37,380 bases of DNA from Phycisphaerae bacterium. GTDB lineage: Bacteria > Planctomycetota > Phycisphaerae > UBA1845 > JAFGLZ01. How positions within the stretch are numbered: the first letter of the stretch is position 1; every line of letters begins with the position of its first letter. A program made the position numbers and the translations under genes. The DNA lies in NCBI GenBank assembly GCA_016927755.1, contig JAFGLZ010000034.1, positions 1 through 37,380 on the forward strand, in the 5' to 3' direction. The notes beneath the pieces were generated by a model. The model ran no database searches. It was not told the DNA's origin and saw nothing but the letters and a program-made list of their open reading frames with translations. Below are positions 15,183 to 23,857 of the stretch, piece after piece.

Positions 15183-16190
15183 TCAGGCGGTCTCATCTGC
15201 CGGCGGCGTCGCTTCGGAAGAGACGCCGGGGCTTCCTGACGGTGCCGGCATCTCGTCGATCCGATCCCAATTCCTCTCCGCCTCCGCAGCGGCTTCCCGA
15301 AATACCCTCCTGCAGCGTCGCAGCGATTCCTCGATCGCCGAGGCGACCAGCAGGAACGCCAACCCCGCCAGCCCGCCAAGGCAACTGGCGGCGCTTATCA
15401 GCCCCATCGAGCCCCCGCCGAATGGCGGCGCTCCCGGTGTCGGAGCCGCCGTCCGGACCGCCATGACCGTGATCGCGGTAATCATCAAGGAGAATACCAG
15501 CACGATGAGCACGACGAACGCGATCAGCCGCCGCCGGCCGCGCTTGGCCGTTTTGATGATCTCCTCGGACGGCACCCGGCTGCCCATGTGCTCGATCATC
15601 TTGAAGAAGAGCCATGCCCAGACAGCGAAAGCGACCGACTGAGACAGGCTCGCGACCGCCGCGTACACCGGATGGTTGATCGGCAGCTTCGTGGCGAGCC
15701 ACGCCCCTAGAAGGGCCAGCAGCGCGATCCGACAACCCGTCCGCGTCCGTCGGACCTCCGGTTGCACGACCTCGCGCGGCCCCGGTGTCGTCAGCCACCA
15801 GATCCCGATGATCATCGCGGCGAACCCCGCCAGTGACCACGCCACGACCCCGCCCAGCAACACAACGACGGCGGTATCGCCGGGCCCGATCGGCCCGAAA
15901 AGGGCCAGCCCCGCGCCGACGCCAATGACGGCAGCGATAATCAGCAGCACTAGGGCGATGAACCCCCGATAGGCGTACGTCGCGCCCCGGGCGATCCGGG
16001 CGACCCAGTTCGGGTCGCTGACCGCCAGCAGATCGCCACGCAGGCTCCGCGCGATCGGCGTGCCGCACTCCGGGCACCGGCCGGACGGTCGCAGCCCGCG
16101 CAGGTTGTACCCGCATGAGGCACAGTGAATGTCTGCGTCAAGTGCGCCATCCGAGATCACGGGTGCAACGCGGGGAATCGCCTGCGTCAT
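15183..16190 (-). CDS. Zinc-ribbon multi-pass membrane protein (paralogue 3)
   Basis: A 335-residue protein. Ribbon CASCGYNLRGL...CPECG with Cys23, Cys26, Cys39 and Cys42, then SLRGDLLAV, DPNWVARIARG, about six hydrophobic segments, the TPGPREVVQ loop and a C-terminal CRRVFREAAAEAERNWDRI that matches AHCREAF/AELNWLR of paralogue 2. The tail is rich in Pro, Ser and acidic residues. The ATG at 16190 is preceded by GGAGAAGGGA; the frame is open to 16376, but the extra sequence runs through the hairpin repeats and is not credible as protein. It leads a two-gene unit with paralogue 2. Function unknown; membrane-bound with the ribbon probably cytoplasmic. Confidence 0.83.
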   Translation of the reverse strand: MTQAIPRVAPVISDGALDADIHCASCGYNLRGLRPSGRCPECGTPIARSLRGDLLAVSDPNWVARIARGATYAYRGFIALVLLIIAAVIGVGAGLALFGPIGPGDTAVVVLLGGVVAWSLAGFAAMIIGIWWLTTPGPREVVQPEVRRTRTGCRIALLALLGAWLATKLPINHPVYAAVASLSQSVAFAVWAWLFFKMIEHMGSRVPSEEIIKTAKRGRRRLIAFVVLIVLVFSLMITAITVMAVRTAAPTPGAPPFGGGSMGLISAASCLGGLAGLAFLLVASAIEESLRRCRRVFREAAAEAERNWDRIDEMPAPSGSPGVSSEATPPADETA

Positions 16191-16257
16191 GATCAGTCCC
16201 TTCTCCGGTCGGCGATCGAGATTGTTGCGACTTGGGATCAGCGTGTCCAGCCGTAAC

Positions 16258-16399
16258 GCAGGCTTCCAGCCTGCAGCGTAGCACGGGCATCTTGCCCGTG
16301 GGGCTACATGGGCAAGATGCCCATGCCACGATAACGACCTCAGTAGTATCGCAGAGAACACCCGCTCTGCTGACAATCGAAGGCGGCCTCAAGCCGCCG
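16258..16399. repeat. Cluster of four hairpin repeats in both orientations
   Basis: GCAGGCT-TCC-AGCCTGC (16258-16274); CACGGGCA-TCT-TGCCCGTG (16282-16300); CATGGGCA-AGA-TGCCCATG (16307-16325), the opposite orientation of the preceding type; and GGCGGC-CTCAA-GCCGCC (16383-16399). All stems are perfect. The second and third together form a larger inverted repeat. The cluster fills the gap between the divergent zinc-ribbon operon and the protease gene. It is related to the repeats at 2772 and 11776. Confidence 0.75.
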
Positions 16400-16453
16400 C
16401 GCTACGAAGCCCCGCCGTTGACTTGCCCCCCACCCTCCGCCATAGTTGAACTC

Positions 16454-16828
16454 ATGATCCGATTGTCCGACGAAGAGTTCGAGGAACTGGTCGACCAGGC
16501 CGTCGAATCGTTGCCGGAAGAGTTCGATCGCTACCTGGAGAACGTCCTGATCGAGGTAGAGGATCTGCCCGACCGGCGGACGCTTCGCGATCTGGAGCTC
16601 GAACACCGAGGGATGTTGCTCGGCCTGTACCACGGCGTGCCGCTCACCGAGCGGAGCGTCGAGCACTCGGGTCGCCTTCCCGATCGAATCACCATCTACA
16701 AGCTCAACGTCGAGGCCTGCTGCCGCTCTCGCGAGGAGATCGTCGAGCAGGTCCGTACGACCGTCCTCCACGAGATCGGCCACCACTTCGGAATGGACGA
16801 GGACGACCTCGAGGCACAGGGGTACTGA
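16454..16828 (+). CDS. Zincin-like metallopeptidase (DUF1025/Zincin_1 family)
   Basis: A small protein of 124 residues with HEIGHHFGMDEDDL near the C-terminus. HExxH followed by a downstream Asp is the active site of the minimal zincins (Pfam Zincin_1). The N-terminal half, with DEEFEELVDQAVESLPEEF, is the usual acidic helix of that family. It is cytoplasmic, with unknown substrates. The frame is open further 5' but runs into the hairpin cluster; the ATG at 16454 fits the family's usual beginning. It ends 2 bp before the next gene, so the two are probably co-translated. Confidence 0.88.
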   Translation: MIRLSDEEFEELVDQAVESLPEEFDRYLENVLIEVEDLPDRRTLRDLELEHRGMLLGLYHGVPLTERSVEHSGRLPDRITIYKLNVEACCRSREEIVEQVRTTVLHEIGHHFGMDEDDLEAQGY

Positions 16829-16830
16829 CC

Positions 16831-17379
16831 ATGACGCGCTGCCCGAAATGCAAGACGCCCACTACCCGAGTCGAGTACGAGGGGGCCAATGTCCGGATCT
16901 GCGGTGAGTGTGGGGGATACTGGGTGACCCAGCTCGCCCTTAAGGCCATCGCCAACCGAAGGGACGTCCAGTTCTCCGAGGCCGTCAAACAGCGGTTCAT
17001 CGAGCTGGCCGACGCCAGCAATTCCACCGAGACCCTCGTCTGCATGACCTGCGGCAAGCACATGATCAAGGAGCGGTTCAAGGACTGGGACGACATCATC
17101 GTGGACCACTGTCCCAAGTGCCGCGGCATCTGGCTCGACCCCGGCGAGCTCGAGAAGATCCAGATCTACTGGGAGTACTTCCAGGACCATCCCGAGAAGA
17201 GCAATCTCGACGCCATCGCCCGGCGCGAATTGCTGCTGAATCACATGCAGCAACAAACGCGAGACATCAAGGAGGCCGCCCAGGATGCCCACAACATCGC
17301 TCGGAGACGCGGCTTCGTCCCGCGCGAGACCTTCAGCTCGGTCATGAGGACGCTCTTCGGCGGCGGAAGCGCTGGGTAG
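16831..17379 (+). CDS. TFIIB-type zinc-ribbon protein with two ribbons
   Basis: A 182-residue soluble protein with two zinc ribbons: CPKCKT...CGECGGYWV (residues 4-31) and CMTCGK...CPKCRGIWLDPGEL (about residues 71-108). The second matches the zf-TFIIB family (CPxCxGxWLDxGEL). The rest is helical and charged, with a Gly-rich end. Such proteins are assumed to bind nucleic acid or act as assembly factors, but roles are mostly unknown. The 2-bp spacing from the zincin gene suggests that the ribbon protein assists, targets or is processed by the protease; this is inference. Confidence 0.82.
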   Translation: MTRCPKCKTPTTRVEYEGANVRICGECGGYWVTQLALKAIANRRDVQFSEAVKQRFIELADASNSTETLVCMTCGKHMIKERFKDWDDIIVDHCPKCRGIWLDPGELEKIQIYWEYFQDHPEKSNLDAIARRELLLNHMQQQTRDIKEAAQDAHNIARRRGFVPRETFSSVMRTLFGGGSAG

Positions 17380-17402
17380 ACACGACGAAGCGCGACGCCT
17401 CG

Positions 17403-18689
17403 CTATTCCGGCTTGCGCGACTCAGACCCCGTCCGACCCGCCATTTCCGCAACCATCGCGTATAGCGCCGACATCTGCATCACCGCGCTAGCGGGCAGGA
17501 TCTTGACGTCATAGCCCGGCACGGCGACGGCTGCGTCGCCGACCTGCCACCCCAGATCGAGCCAGAGCAGCCCGGGCTTGCCCTCCAGCGCCTTCGGCAA
17601 CCCGTACGGATACGCCAGGATCACCTTGCACCCCTCCCTGAGCGTTTCGATGACCTTGTCCACGGGCATGGCCAAGTAGCAGAACGCCACCGCGGCGTCT
17701 CCCGCCTTGGCATGAGGCACGATGCCCGTGACGTAATCGCCGGGGTACATGTCGATCGGCATCTGAGTCTCGTCATGGAGGCCGATGATCAGCGCCGGGC
17801 AGTGCCCCTGTGCCATGGCGACTACGCGGTGATCATTCTTGCGGGCCTGGGCCATCCACTCACCCGCCTGGGCCAACTGCGACGTCTGCTTGCGGAGGAT
17901 CTCCAGGTACCGCCGGATCGCGTCAAGGTACGCCTTGCCCACCTGTCCGGCCGGCAGGGGGGGCACCGTGCGATCGAGGTGGAAGAGTGGGAACTGGTTC
18001 GCCTGGGGGCCGGAGGCGATCTTGATCGCGGCGTTCCGCTCGCGACTGCCCGGCAGGGCAATGGATTCCCACATCGTCGGCATCTTGCCGCCACGCGTGC
18101 AGGCGGCCACGACCTCGCCGATGAAGACCCAACCTCGAACCAGTTCGATCACGGGGCGGTAGGGGGCCAGCGGCGGCAATCGGTCCCGAGGAAACAGACC
18201 CGTTCCGACGTTCGGACCCCCGAGACAGGCCAGACGCCGCCCGCCGCCCAGAATGGCTCCATCGGGTGTCTGATAGTCGGATACCATCGATTCCGGGCCG
18301 AGCACGTAGAGGTCCGCCTTGCCTTTGATCGCGGCCTGCAGCGCGGCGGCCGTCTTCACCTCGGCCAGCCCCGGATGCGGCAACGCGAAGACGGCGACGT
18401 CCTTTTCGGTCGACTTGGACGCGTCCCGCTCTACGCGCATCGGCCCGCCCGCACGTCCGGTCAACTCGGCCGCCCACCAGGTCTCGACCGGCGGGGCGTA
18501 GAGTTCGCCACCGGCCAGGAGCTTGGCCGCCGCCCGCTCGGCAAGCTGGGTCAGTCGGGGCAAATCGCGACTGACGGCCTCGATCTCGGCGCCGATCCCG
18601 TCCAGGTAGCGCGCTGCGGGAGGGGTTTCGGCGAGCAGCAGATCAGGTCCGGAAACCGCAGCGATGAAAAGTAGGAACGATCGTTTCAT
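17403..18689 (-). CDS. Secreted SIS-domain-like protein of unknown function
   Basis: A 428-residue protein with a probable signal peptide (MKRSFLLFIAAVSG...LLLAE). The N-terminal helix region (YLDGIGAEIEAV to LLAGGELY) and the final segment (LPASAVMQMSALYAMVAEM) resemble the beginning and end of sugar isomerase (SIS) domains such as GmhA and GlmS, but no clear sugar-phosphate loop was identified. The middle contains Gly-rich strands and PHAKAGDAAVAFCYLA. SIS proteins are normally cytoplasmic, so a signal peptide is odd. GCGGAGAC precedes the ATG at 18689; the frame continues to 18842 but would bury the signal. It diverges from the hydrolase gene. The SIS link is weak. Confidence 0.65.
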   Translation of the reverse strand: MKRSFLLFIAAVSGPDLLLAETPPAARYLDGIGAEIEAVSRDLPRLTQLAERAAAKLLAGGELYAPPVETWWAAELTGRAGGPMRVERDASKSTEKDVAVFALPHPGLAEVKTAAALQAAIKGKADLYVLGPESMVSDYQTPDGAILGGGRRLACLGGPNVGTGLFPRDRLPPLAPYRPVIELVRGWVFIGEVVAACTRGGKMPTMWESIALPGSRERNAAIKIASGPQANQFPLFHLDRTVPPLPAGQVGKAYLDAIRRYLEILRKQTSQLAQAGEWMAQARKNDHRVVAMAQGHCPALIIGLHDETQMPIDMYPGDYVTGIVPHAKAGDAAVAFCYLAMPVDKVIETLREGCKVILAYPYGLPKALEGKPGLLWLDLGWQVGDAAVAVPGYDVKILPASAVMQMSALYAMVAEMAGRTGSESRKPE

Positions 18690-18844
18690 GCGAGTCTCCG
18701 CAAGACAGTCCAGATCGTTCGTAATCGATGTCGGCTGGCCTTTCAACTCGGTCGCGTCCCTGACGCCCCTGTTGCGTCCGCCGGAGTCCCTGTAGGATAG
18801 TGCCGCGTCAACTCCCTCGGGTACACGTTTTCGGAGATCCAACG

Positions 18845-20599
18845 ATGAAGAGACCCGTCCGAAGACCTCGAATCGGCATCGCCGCCATGGTCGTCGTCCT
18901 CGCCGCCTCGTGGCTGCACGCCGACGTCCGCGAGCTGTGGGACCTGGAGGCGATCCGCAAGGATCCGCTCGACGTGAAAGTCATCAAGGAGGAGCCGGGC
19001 CTGGACCTGGCCTTCCCGCACCGCAAGCTACACCTGACCTACCTCTCGCAGAAGTGGCAGGGGCAGGACGTCCGCATCGAGGCCTTCGTCGTGATTCCCC
19101 TGAAACCGAAGGACCAGCCGTCCGACAAGATCCCGGCCGTCCTCTCGCTCCACGGCCACGGCGGGGCCGGCTCGATGGGCGACGCCGTCGGCAAGGCCAA
19201 GGAATTCAAGGGCGTCGGCATGTCGATCAGTGGCCCCGGTCAAGGGCTCTCCACCGGGCGGCGCGACGCCACTGCCCACTGGATCGACGCCGACAAGGAC
19301 GTCCGAAACTCGTTCATGTATCAGTACCCCTATGCCGCGATGCGGGCCATTACCTACCTCACCCAGCTCAAGCAGGTCGACCCGAAGCGGATCGGCGTCA
19401 TGGGCGGGTCCATGGGGGCGATGTGCACCCTGATCGTCAACGGGGTGGATTCGCGGGTCGCCGCCGCCGTGCCGGTCTCCGGCTGCGGCTCGCACGAGCC
19501 GGAGATGGCCGCCGGCAAGACATGGTTCAGCCGCCTCATCCTCGACGCCCTCGACGTCAAGATGGACAACCCCGGCCTGCAGGCGTACCTGAAGAACCTC
19601 GACGAGATAAACTACGCCCCATACCAGCACGGCCCGTGCTTCCTCGTCTGCGGGGCGCAGGACGAACCCTTCCCCATTACCTGCATGGCCAGGACCTTCG
19701 CCAAGATGCCCGATTCCTGCCGCATGTTCCTGGTCTACGACCACAACCATGGCGGATTTACCAAGCCCGACGACAAGTTCACCATGTACGACAATCGCGC
19801 CCAATGGGGGCGCCGCGTCTTCGGCTCCTTGAACTGGTGGCTCCACCACTACCTCGACGCCCCCAAGCCCGGCCAGCCGCGTTCGCCGGTCCCCAAGACG
19901 CCGAAGCTTTCACTGAAGGTCGGCAAGGAGAACGAGGTGGCCTTCACGCTGGACGTCGATACCGCACTGCCTGTGCAGCGCGTCCTGCTGTGCTGGAGCT
20001 TGGACGGTTCGTACACGTTCCACAAGGCCGTCATGACCAAGACGTCGGGGTCCGCGTACGGGCTCTCCGTCGTCCTGCACCAGGCCGAGCGCGACGTGCT
20101 CTGTGCCTATGTCGAGGTGGAGTACCCCGACGATTTCTTCCTGAGCTGTATGCCGCACTTCGGCCCGAAGTTCGACGTCAAGGTCCGCCGGACCGAGTTT
20201 CCCCTCGAGCTCTACCGTCGCGAAATGTCGGCCGAGCAGGCCATGGCCGCGTTCAAGAAGGAGATCGACGATGCCTCCAAGCCGCTGGGCGAGCGGCTAT
20301 GGAAACAGCACGCCATGGGCAAGTACCTTCGGAGCGTCAAGGAGTACGACCGGGCGATCCAGGCCTTCGACGACCTCATCAAGCGGGGCGAGGGCAAGAC
20401 CAAGGACACCCTCGTGCCCACCGCGCTATACTGGAAGGCGCTCGTGCTGAATGACCTCGGGCGGTACAAGGAGGCGATCGCCTGTCTGGAAAGGGCCATC
20501 GAGCTCTACCCCAAGTGCGACGACCTCTCCGGCGATGAGATCCCCCGGGCCAAGAAGCTGCTGAACGAGGCCCGATATGCCCAGCGAAAGCAGCCGTGA
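18845..20599 (+). CDS. Secreted alpha/beta hydrolase fused to C-terminal TPRs
   Basis: A 584-residue protein. A signal peptide or anchor lies at residues 10-26. The hydrolase domain (about 55-365) has SLHGHGG (oxyanion region), the nucleophile elbow GGSMGAMC (Ser189), Asp273 in CGAQDEP and His302 in DHNHGG, the triad order of alpha/beta hydrolases of the acetyl-xylan-esterase/dienelactone-hydrolase type. A beta-rich linker follows, similar in layout to PhoPQ-activated proteins. The last about 85 residues read as tetratricopeptide repeats (GKYLRSVKEYDRAIQAFDDL and YKEAIACLERAIELYP). Acyl-ester removal from polysaccharides is a plausible use. The start at 18845 was chosen for its signal peptide; a start at 18800 is open too. 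Confidence 0.82.
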   Translation: MKRPVRRPRIGIAAMVVVLAASWLHADVRELWDLEAIRKDPLDVKVIKEEPGLDLAFPHRKLHLTYLSQKWQGQDVRIEAFVVIPLKPKDQPSDKIPAVLSLHGHGGAGSMGDAVGKAKEFKGVGMSISGPGQGLSTGRRDATAHWIDADKDVRNSFMYQYPYAAMRAITYLTQLKQVDPKRIGVMGGSMGAMCTLIVNGVDSRVAAAVPVSGCGSHEPEMAAGKTWFSRLILDALDVKMDNPGLQAYLKNLDEINYAPYQHGPCFLVCGAQDEPFPITCMARTFAKMPDSCRMFLVYDHNHGGFTKPDDKFTMYDNRAQWGRRVFGSLNWWLHHYLDAPKPGQPRSPVPKTPKLSLKVGKENEVAFTLDVDTALPVQRVLLCWSLDGSYTFHKAVMTKTSGSAYGLSVVLHQAERDVLCAYVEVEYPDDFFLSCMPHFGPKFDVKVRRTEFPLELYRREMSAEQAMAAFKKEIDDASKPLGERLWKQHAMGKYLRSVKEYDRAIQAFDDLIKRGEGKTKDTLVPTALYWKALVLNDLGRYKEAIACLERAIELYPKCDDLSGDEIPRAKKLLNEARYAQRKQP

Positions 20600-20669
20600 A
20601 ACCTGACCGAAGGTCATGAACCAAGCGGCTTTGGCGGGGCGACCGCTTCGTGCGTCTCATTCCGTATGC

Positions 20670-20697
20670 TTGACACGTTGGAGCCGGTCGCTAAAAT
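20670..20697 (+). promoter_or_regulatory. Sigma-70-type promoter of the tRNA-Asp gene
   Basis: TTGACA (20670-20675) matches the -35 consensus perfectly; TAAAAT (20692-20697) matches the -10 in five of six positions; spacer 16 bp. Transcription would begin near 20704, leaving a leader of about 60 nt before the mature tRNA. It is the clearest promoter in the window. Confidence 0.7.
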
Positions 20698-20763
20698 AAC
20701 CGACAAGTACAACTGGCGTTAAGCCGGTTGGACCGCACATAGCGAGGTTGCACCCGCTTAGTC

Positions 20764-20837
20764 GGGGCCGTAGCTCAATTGGTTAGAGTATCGGACTGTC
20801 GATCCGAGGGTTGCGGGTTCGAGTCCCGTCGGCCTCG
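20764..20837 (+). tRNA. tRNA-Asp (anticodon GTC)
   Basis: All arms fold: acceptor GGGGCCG with CGGCCTC (one G-U pair), D-arm GCTC/GAGT, anticodon stem TCGGA/TCCGA around the loop CTGTCGA giving anticodon GTC, and T-arm GCGGG/CCCGT around TTCGAGT. The discriminator base is G, as expected for tRNA-Asp. The 3' CCA is not encoded (CTT follows), so it must be added after transcription. It is a single-gene transcription unit with its own promoter and terminator. Confidence 0.95.
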
Positions 20838-20849
20838 CTTCTGAAGACC

Positions 20850-20893
20850 AAACACCGCCCAGCATCATCACGTTGGGCGGTGTTTTCTTTTTA
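20850..20893 (+). terminator. Rho-independent terminator of tRNA-Asp
   Basis: AACACCGCCCA (20851-20861) pairs with TGGGCGGTGTT (20874-20884), an 11-bp stem with a 12-base loop, followed by TTCTTTTT. It lies 13 bases after the tRNA and is the only classical intrinsic terminator seen in the window. Confidence 0.92.
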
Positions 20894-21109
20894 TATCCCA
20901 AGCACTTATGTTCTGTCTCGCCCGGGGTGATGGCTTGCGGTCCAGAGCGGGTTCGGCCAGGGTCCTCCCCCCGCGACTTGGCCCCGGCCCTGCATGGGGC
21001 CACTGGGGGGGATCATACGCCGAGACGAACTCGCGAAACGCCGCTCGCGTACCGATACAGATGACATCGGGTTTGTGGTTTCCGTGACCGTGAGCGAGGA
21101 ACCGAGACG

Positions 21110-21451
21110 GTGTCCTGGTGGCCCCTTCAGAAGGATGGCCGTAGCGTGCTCAGCATCCGCGAGGTCAAGCTGCTCGGCCTGTTTCGCGGGCTGAGCGAAC
21201 GAGCACAACTGGGACTGGTCCGCGGACTGCAGGACTACGTGACAAACCCGTACCCCACCGTCGCCATCGGCAAGCAGCCTCCGGGGCGCTCCGACGTCAT
21301 CGATGAGATCGTCGAGATGCTGCCCGAGTTCTCCAGCCAATTCCTGCTGGGGCTGGCCGGCCGCATGAACGACCTGCTGGAATCCCCCCGGGCAAACGCC
21401 GGGAGGTCCGTCCGGACGCTCGAGCTGCCCGACTCGTCCCGGAGCGCCTGA
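21110..21451 (+). CDS. Small hypothetical protein
   Basis: A 113-residue frame starting with GTG, with GAGCGAGGAA about 9 bases upstream. The sequence is helix-like with heptad-style leucines (REVKLLGLFRGLSERAQLGL, around residues 18-37), reminiscent of the helical tail seen after HTH domains of some repressors, but no HTH is present. The rest has no recognisable motif. Opposite-strand frames of similar length are open here, so coding is only moderately supported. It runs toward the release-factor-like gene, 16 bp away. Function not known. Confidence 0.45.
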   Translation: MSWWPLQKDGRSVLSIREVKLLGLFRGLSERAQLGLVRGLQDYVTNPYPTVAIGKQPPGRSDVIDEIVEMLPEFSSQFLLGLAGRMNDLLESPRANAGRSVRTLELPDSSRSA

Positions 21452-21467
21452 GGACCGCGCCGCGCAC

Positions 21468-21821
21468 TTAATCCTCCATCCCCGCCCGTTTGCGGAACTG
21501 CTTCTTGAGCGAGTGACGCCTCTTCCGTGCAAGGATCTTGTTCTTGGCGCTGCGGGGCTTGGCGGTCGGGATGCGGGGTCGGCGTCGTCGGAAGAGCGCT
21601 TCGAGTCGGCGGCGGAGCTGGGCCAGCGCGATCCGCTTGTTGACGTACTGGGTCCGCTCTCGCTGGCAGGTGACGACGATACCCGTCGGGCGATGGCGTA
21701 ATCGAACGGCCGTGGACCGCCGGTTCACGTTCTGTCCGCCGGGCCCGCTCGCGCGGAACGTCTCCACGTCGCACTCGGCGAGGAGAACGTCATCCGACTT
21801 GGGGATCGTGCCGAAGGCCAT
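21468..21821 (-). CDS. Peptide chain release factor-like protein (RF-1 domain, ArfB-type)
   Basis: A 117-residue protein with SGPGGQNVNRRSTAVRLRH around residues 25-43: the GGQ motif (Gly28, Gly29, Gln30) that triggers peptidyl-tRNA hydrolysis, in the context typical of RF-1-domain proteins. It lacks the stop-codon-recognition domains of RF1 and RF2. The C-terminal third is strongly basic (RRRRPRIPTAKPRSAKNK and on), like the tail by which ArfB enters the mRNA channel of stalled ribosomes. A ribosome-rescue role is likely from family knowledge. The gene stands alone. Confidence 0.85.
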   Translation of the reverse strand: MAFGTIPKSDDVLLAECDVETFRASGPGGQNVNRRSTAVRLRHRPTGIVVTCQRERTQYVNKRIALAQLRRRLEALFRRRRPRIPTAKPRSAKNKILARKRRHSLKKQFRKRAGMED

Positions 21822-21984
21822 CGAGCGATTCCCGTTCCACCCCTGCGGTTCGCATGGGGTTCCCGCTGACCCAGTCTAAGCGACCGTCGCGCACACACCA
21901 AGCGATCGGATACCGCATACCCCAGGTTCGGGCTCACCCTATTCTCCCATTCAGACCTGCCCTCGACCGCGATGCGCAGTATGA

Positions 21985-22959
<975 letters not shown>

Positions 22960-22961
22960 GG

Positions 22962-23840
22962 TCAGCGACCGACGCGAACCGTTTCGTCGCGGGTGCGGCC
23001 CTGAGGGGATGTCGTGGGCATCTCGATCTGTTTGCCGGCCAGGGGCGGGCTGGCCGAATACACTTCCGTGACGTGCATCGCGCCGATGCCTCCGAGCACC
23101 GTCCGCCGGATGCCGCTAAACGTCCCTTTGACCTGATAAGCGACGGGCTCCGTCGTGATCACCGATGCGGCGATGGGCGAGCCCGGCCCCAGTTCGCGAG
23201 GATCCCGCGGTAGCCCCCCCGCGCCGAACAACATGGCGTCCGATCGCGTCGGCAGTAGTGAGAACGTCGGTAGGGCACACGGGTGCCCCTGTGAGTCCAC
23301 CCAGGCGACAACCTTCGCCGACCGGGTTCGGGCGAACTTGTCGGCCACCCGTGCCGGTAGCGACGCGGCTCCCTTGCCGAACGACAGGCGGCCCAAAAGC
23401 ATCGTCCGAACAAGGCTGGCGGCCACGCTCAGCGTCGACGGCCTCCACGCCCCTGTAACGGCCTCGACGTCGATCACGCCGACGCGGCTGACGCGGACGT
23501 AGGCGTTGTACCGGAACAGCTCCTTGGCGTTCATCCGGTCGACGTACGGGCCGCTCTCCACGTATTCTCGAAACCGCCCGCGCAGCGACCACGCCCGCGG
23601 ATCCTCCGTTACCACGGCCACGCCCACTCTCGGATCCGTCGCGAGGTTCGTCCGCGTCTTCCACGTGAACAGCTCGGCGAAGATCAGCGTCCGCTCGTCC
23701 GCCGCGTCGAGCGAGACGATCGGCACGACGTTGGGCTTGCCGGCCGCGTCCCGCGTGGCGAGAAACTTGGGCACGAACTCTCCGTGGAAAGCTTGAGCCA
23801 AGGCGTCATCGACGAGCGTAACAGCGGAAGTCGTCTTCAT
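22962..23840 (-). CDS. PNPOx-fold protein (pyridoxamine 5'-phosphate oxidase family, duplicated barrel)
   Basis: A 292-residue protein. The N-terminal half (FHGEFVPKFLATRDAAGKPN to VGVAVVTEDPRAWSLRGR) is a split barrel of the pyridoxamine-phosphate-oxidase/flavin-reductase type; the second half (about residues 165-270) repeats it with WVDSQGHPCALPTFSLLPT and YQVKGTFSGI. Such proteins bind FMN, F420 or haem. It follows the glycyl radical activase by 17 bp on the same strand, so it is likely the third gene of that operon. A role as flavin-dependent partner or oxygen/redox protection factor is possible; the neighbourhood alone does not decide. Confidence 0.75.
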   Translation of the reverse strand: MKTTSAVTLVDDALAQAFHGEFVPKFLATRDAAGKPNVVPIVSLDAADERTLIFAELFTWKTRTNLATDPRVGVAVVTEDPRAWSLRGRFREYVESGPYVDRMNAKELFRYNAYVRVSRVGVIDVEAVTGAWRPSTLSVAASLVRTMLLGRLSFGKGAASLPARVADKFARTRSAKVVAWVDSQGHPCALPTFSLLPTRSDAMLFGAGGLPRDPRELGPGSPIAASVITTEPVAYQVKGTFSGIRRTVLGGIGAMHVTEVYSASPPLAGKQIEMPTTSPQGRTRDETVRVGR

Positions 23841-23857
23841 GAGGGTTGCATCTTCCC

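Noticed and set aside
20758..21003. 81-residue minus-strand frame covering the tRNA
   Set aside because: It is antisense to tRNA-Asp and its terminator; the RPTGLEPATLGS phrase is a well-known artefact of frames read across tRNA genes.
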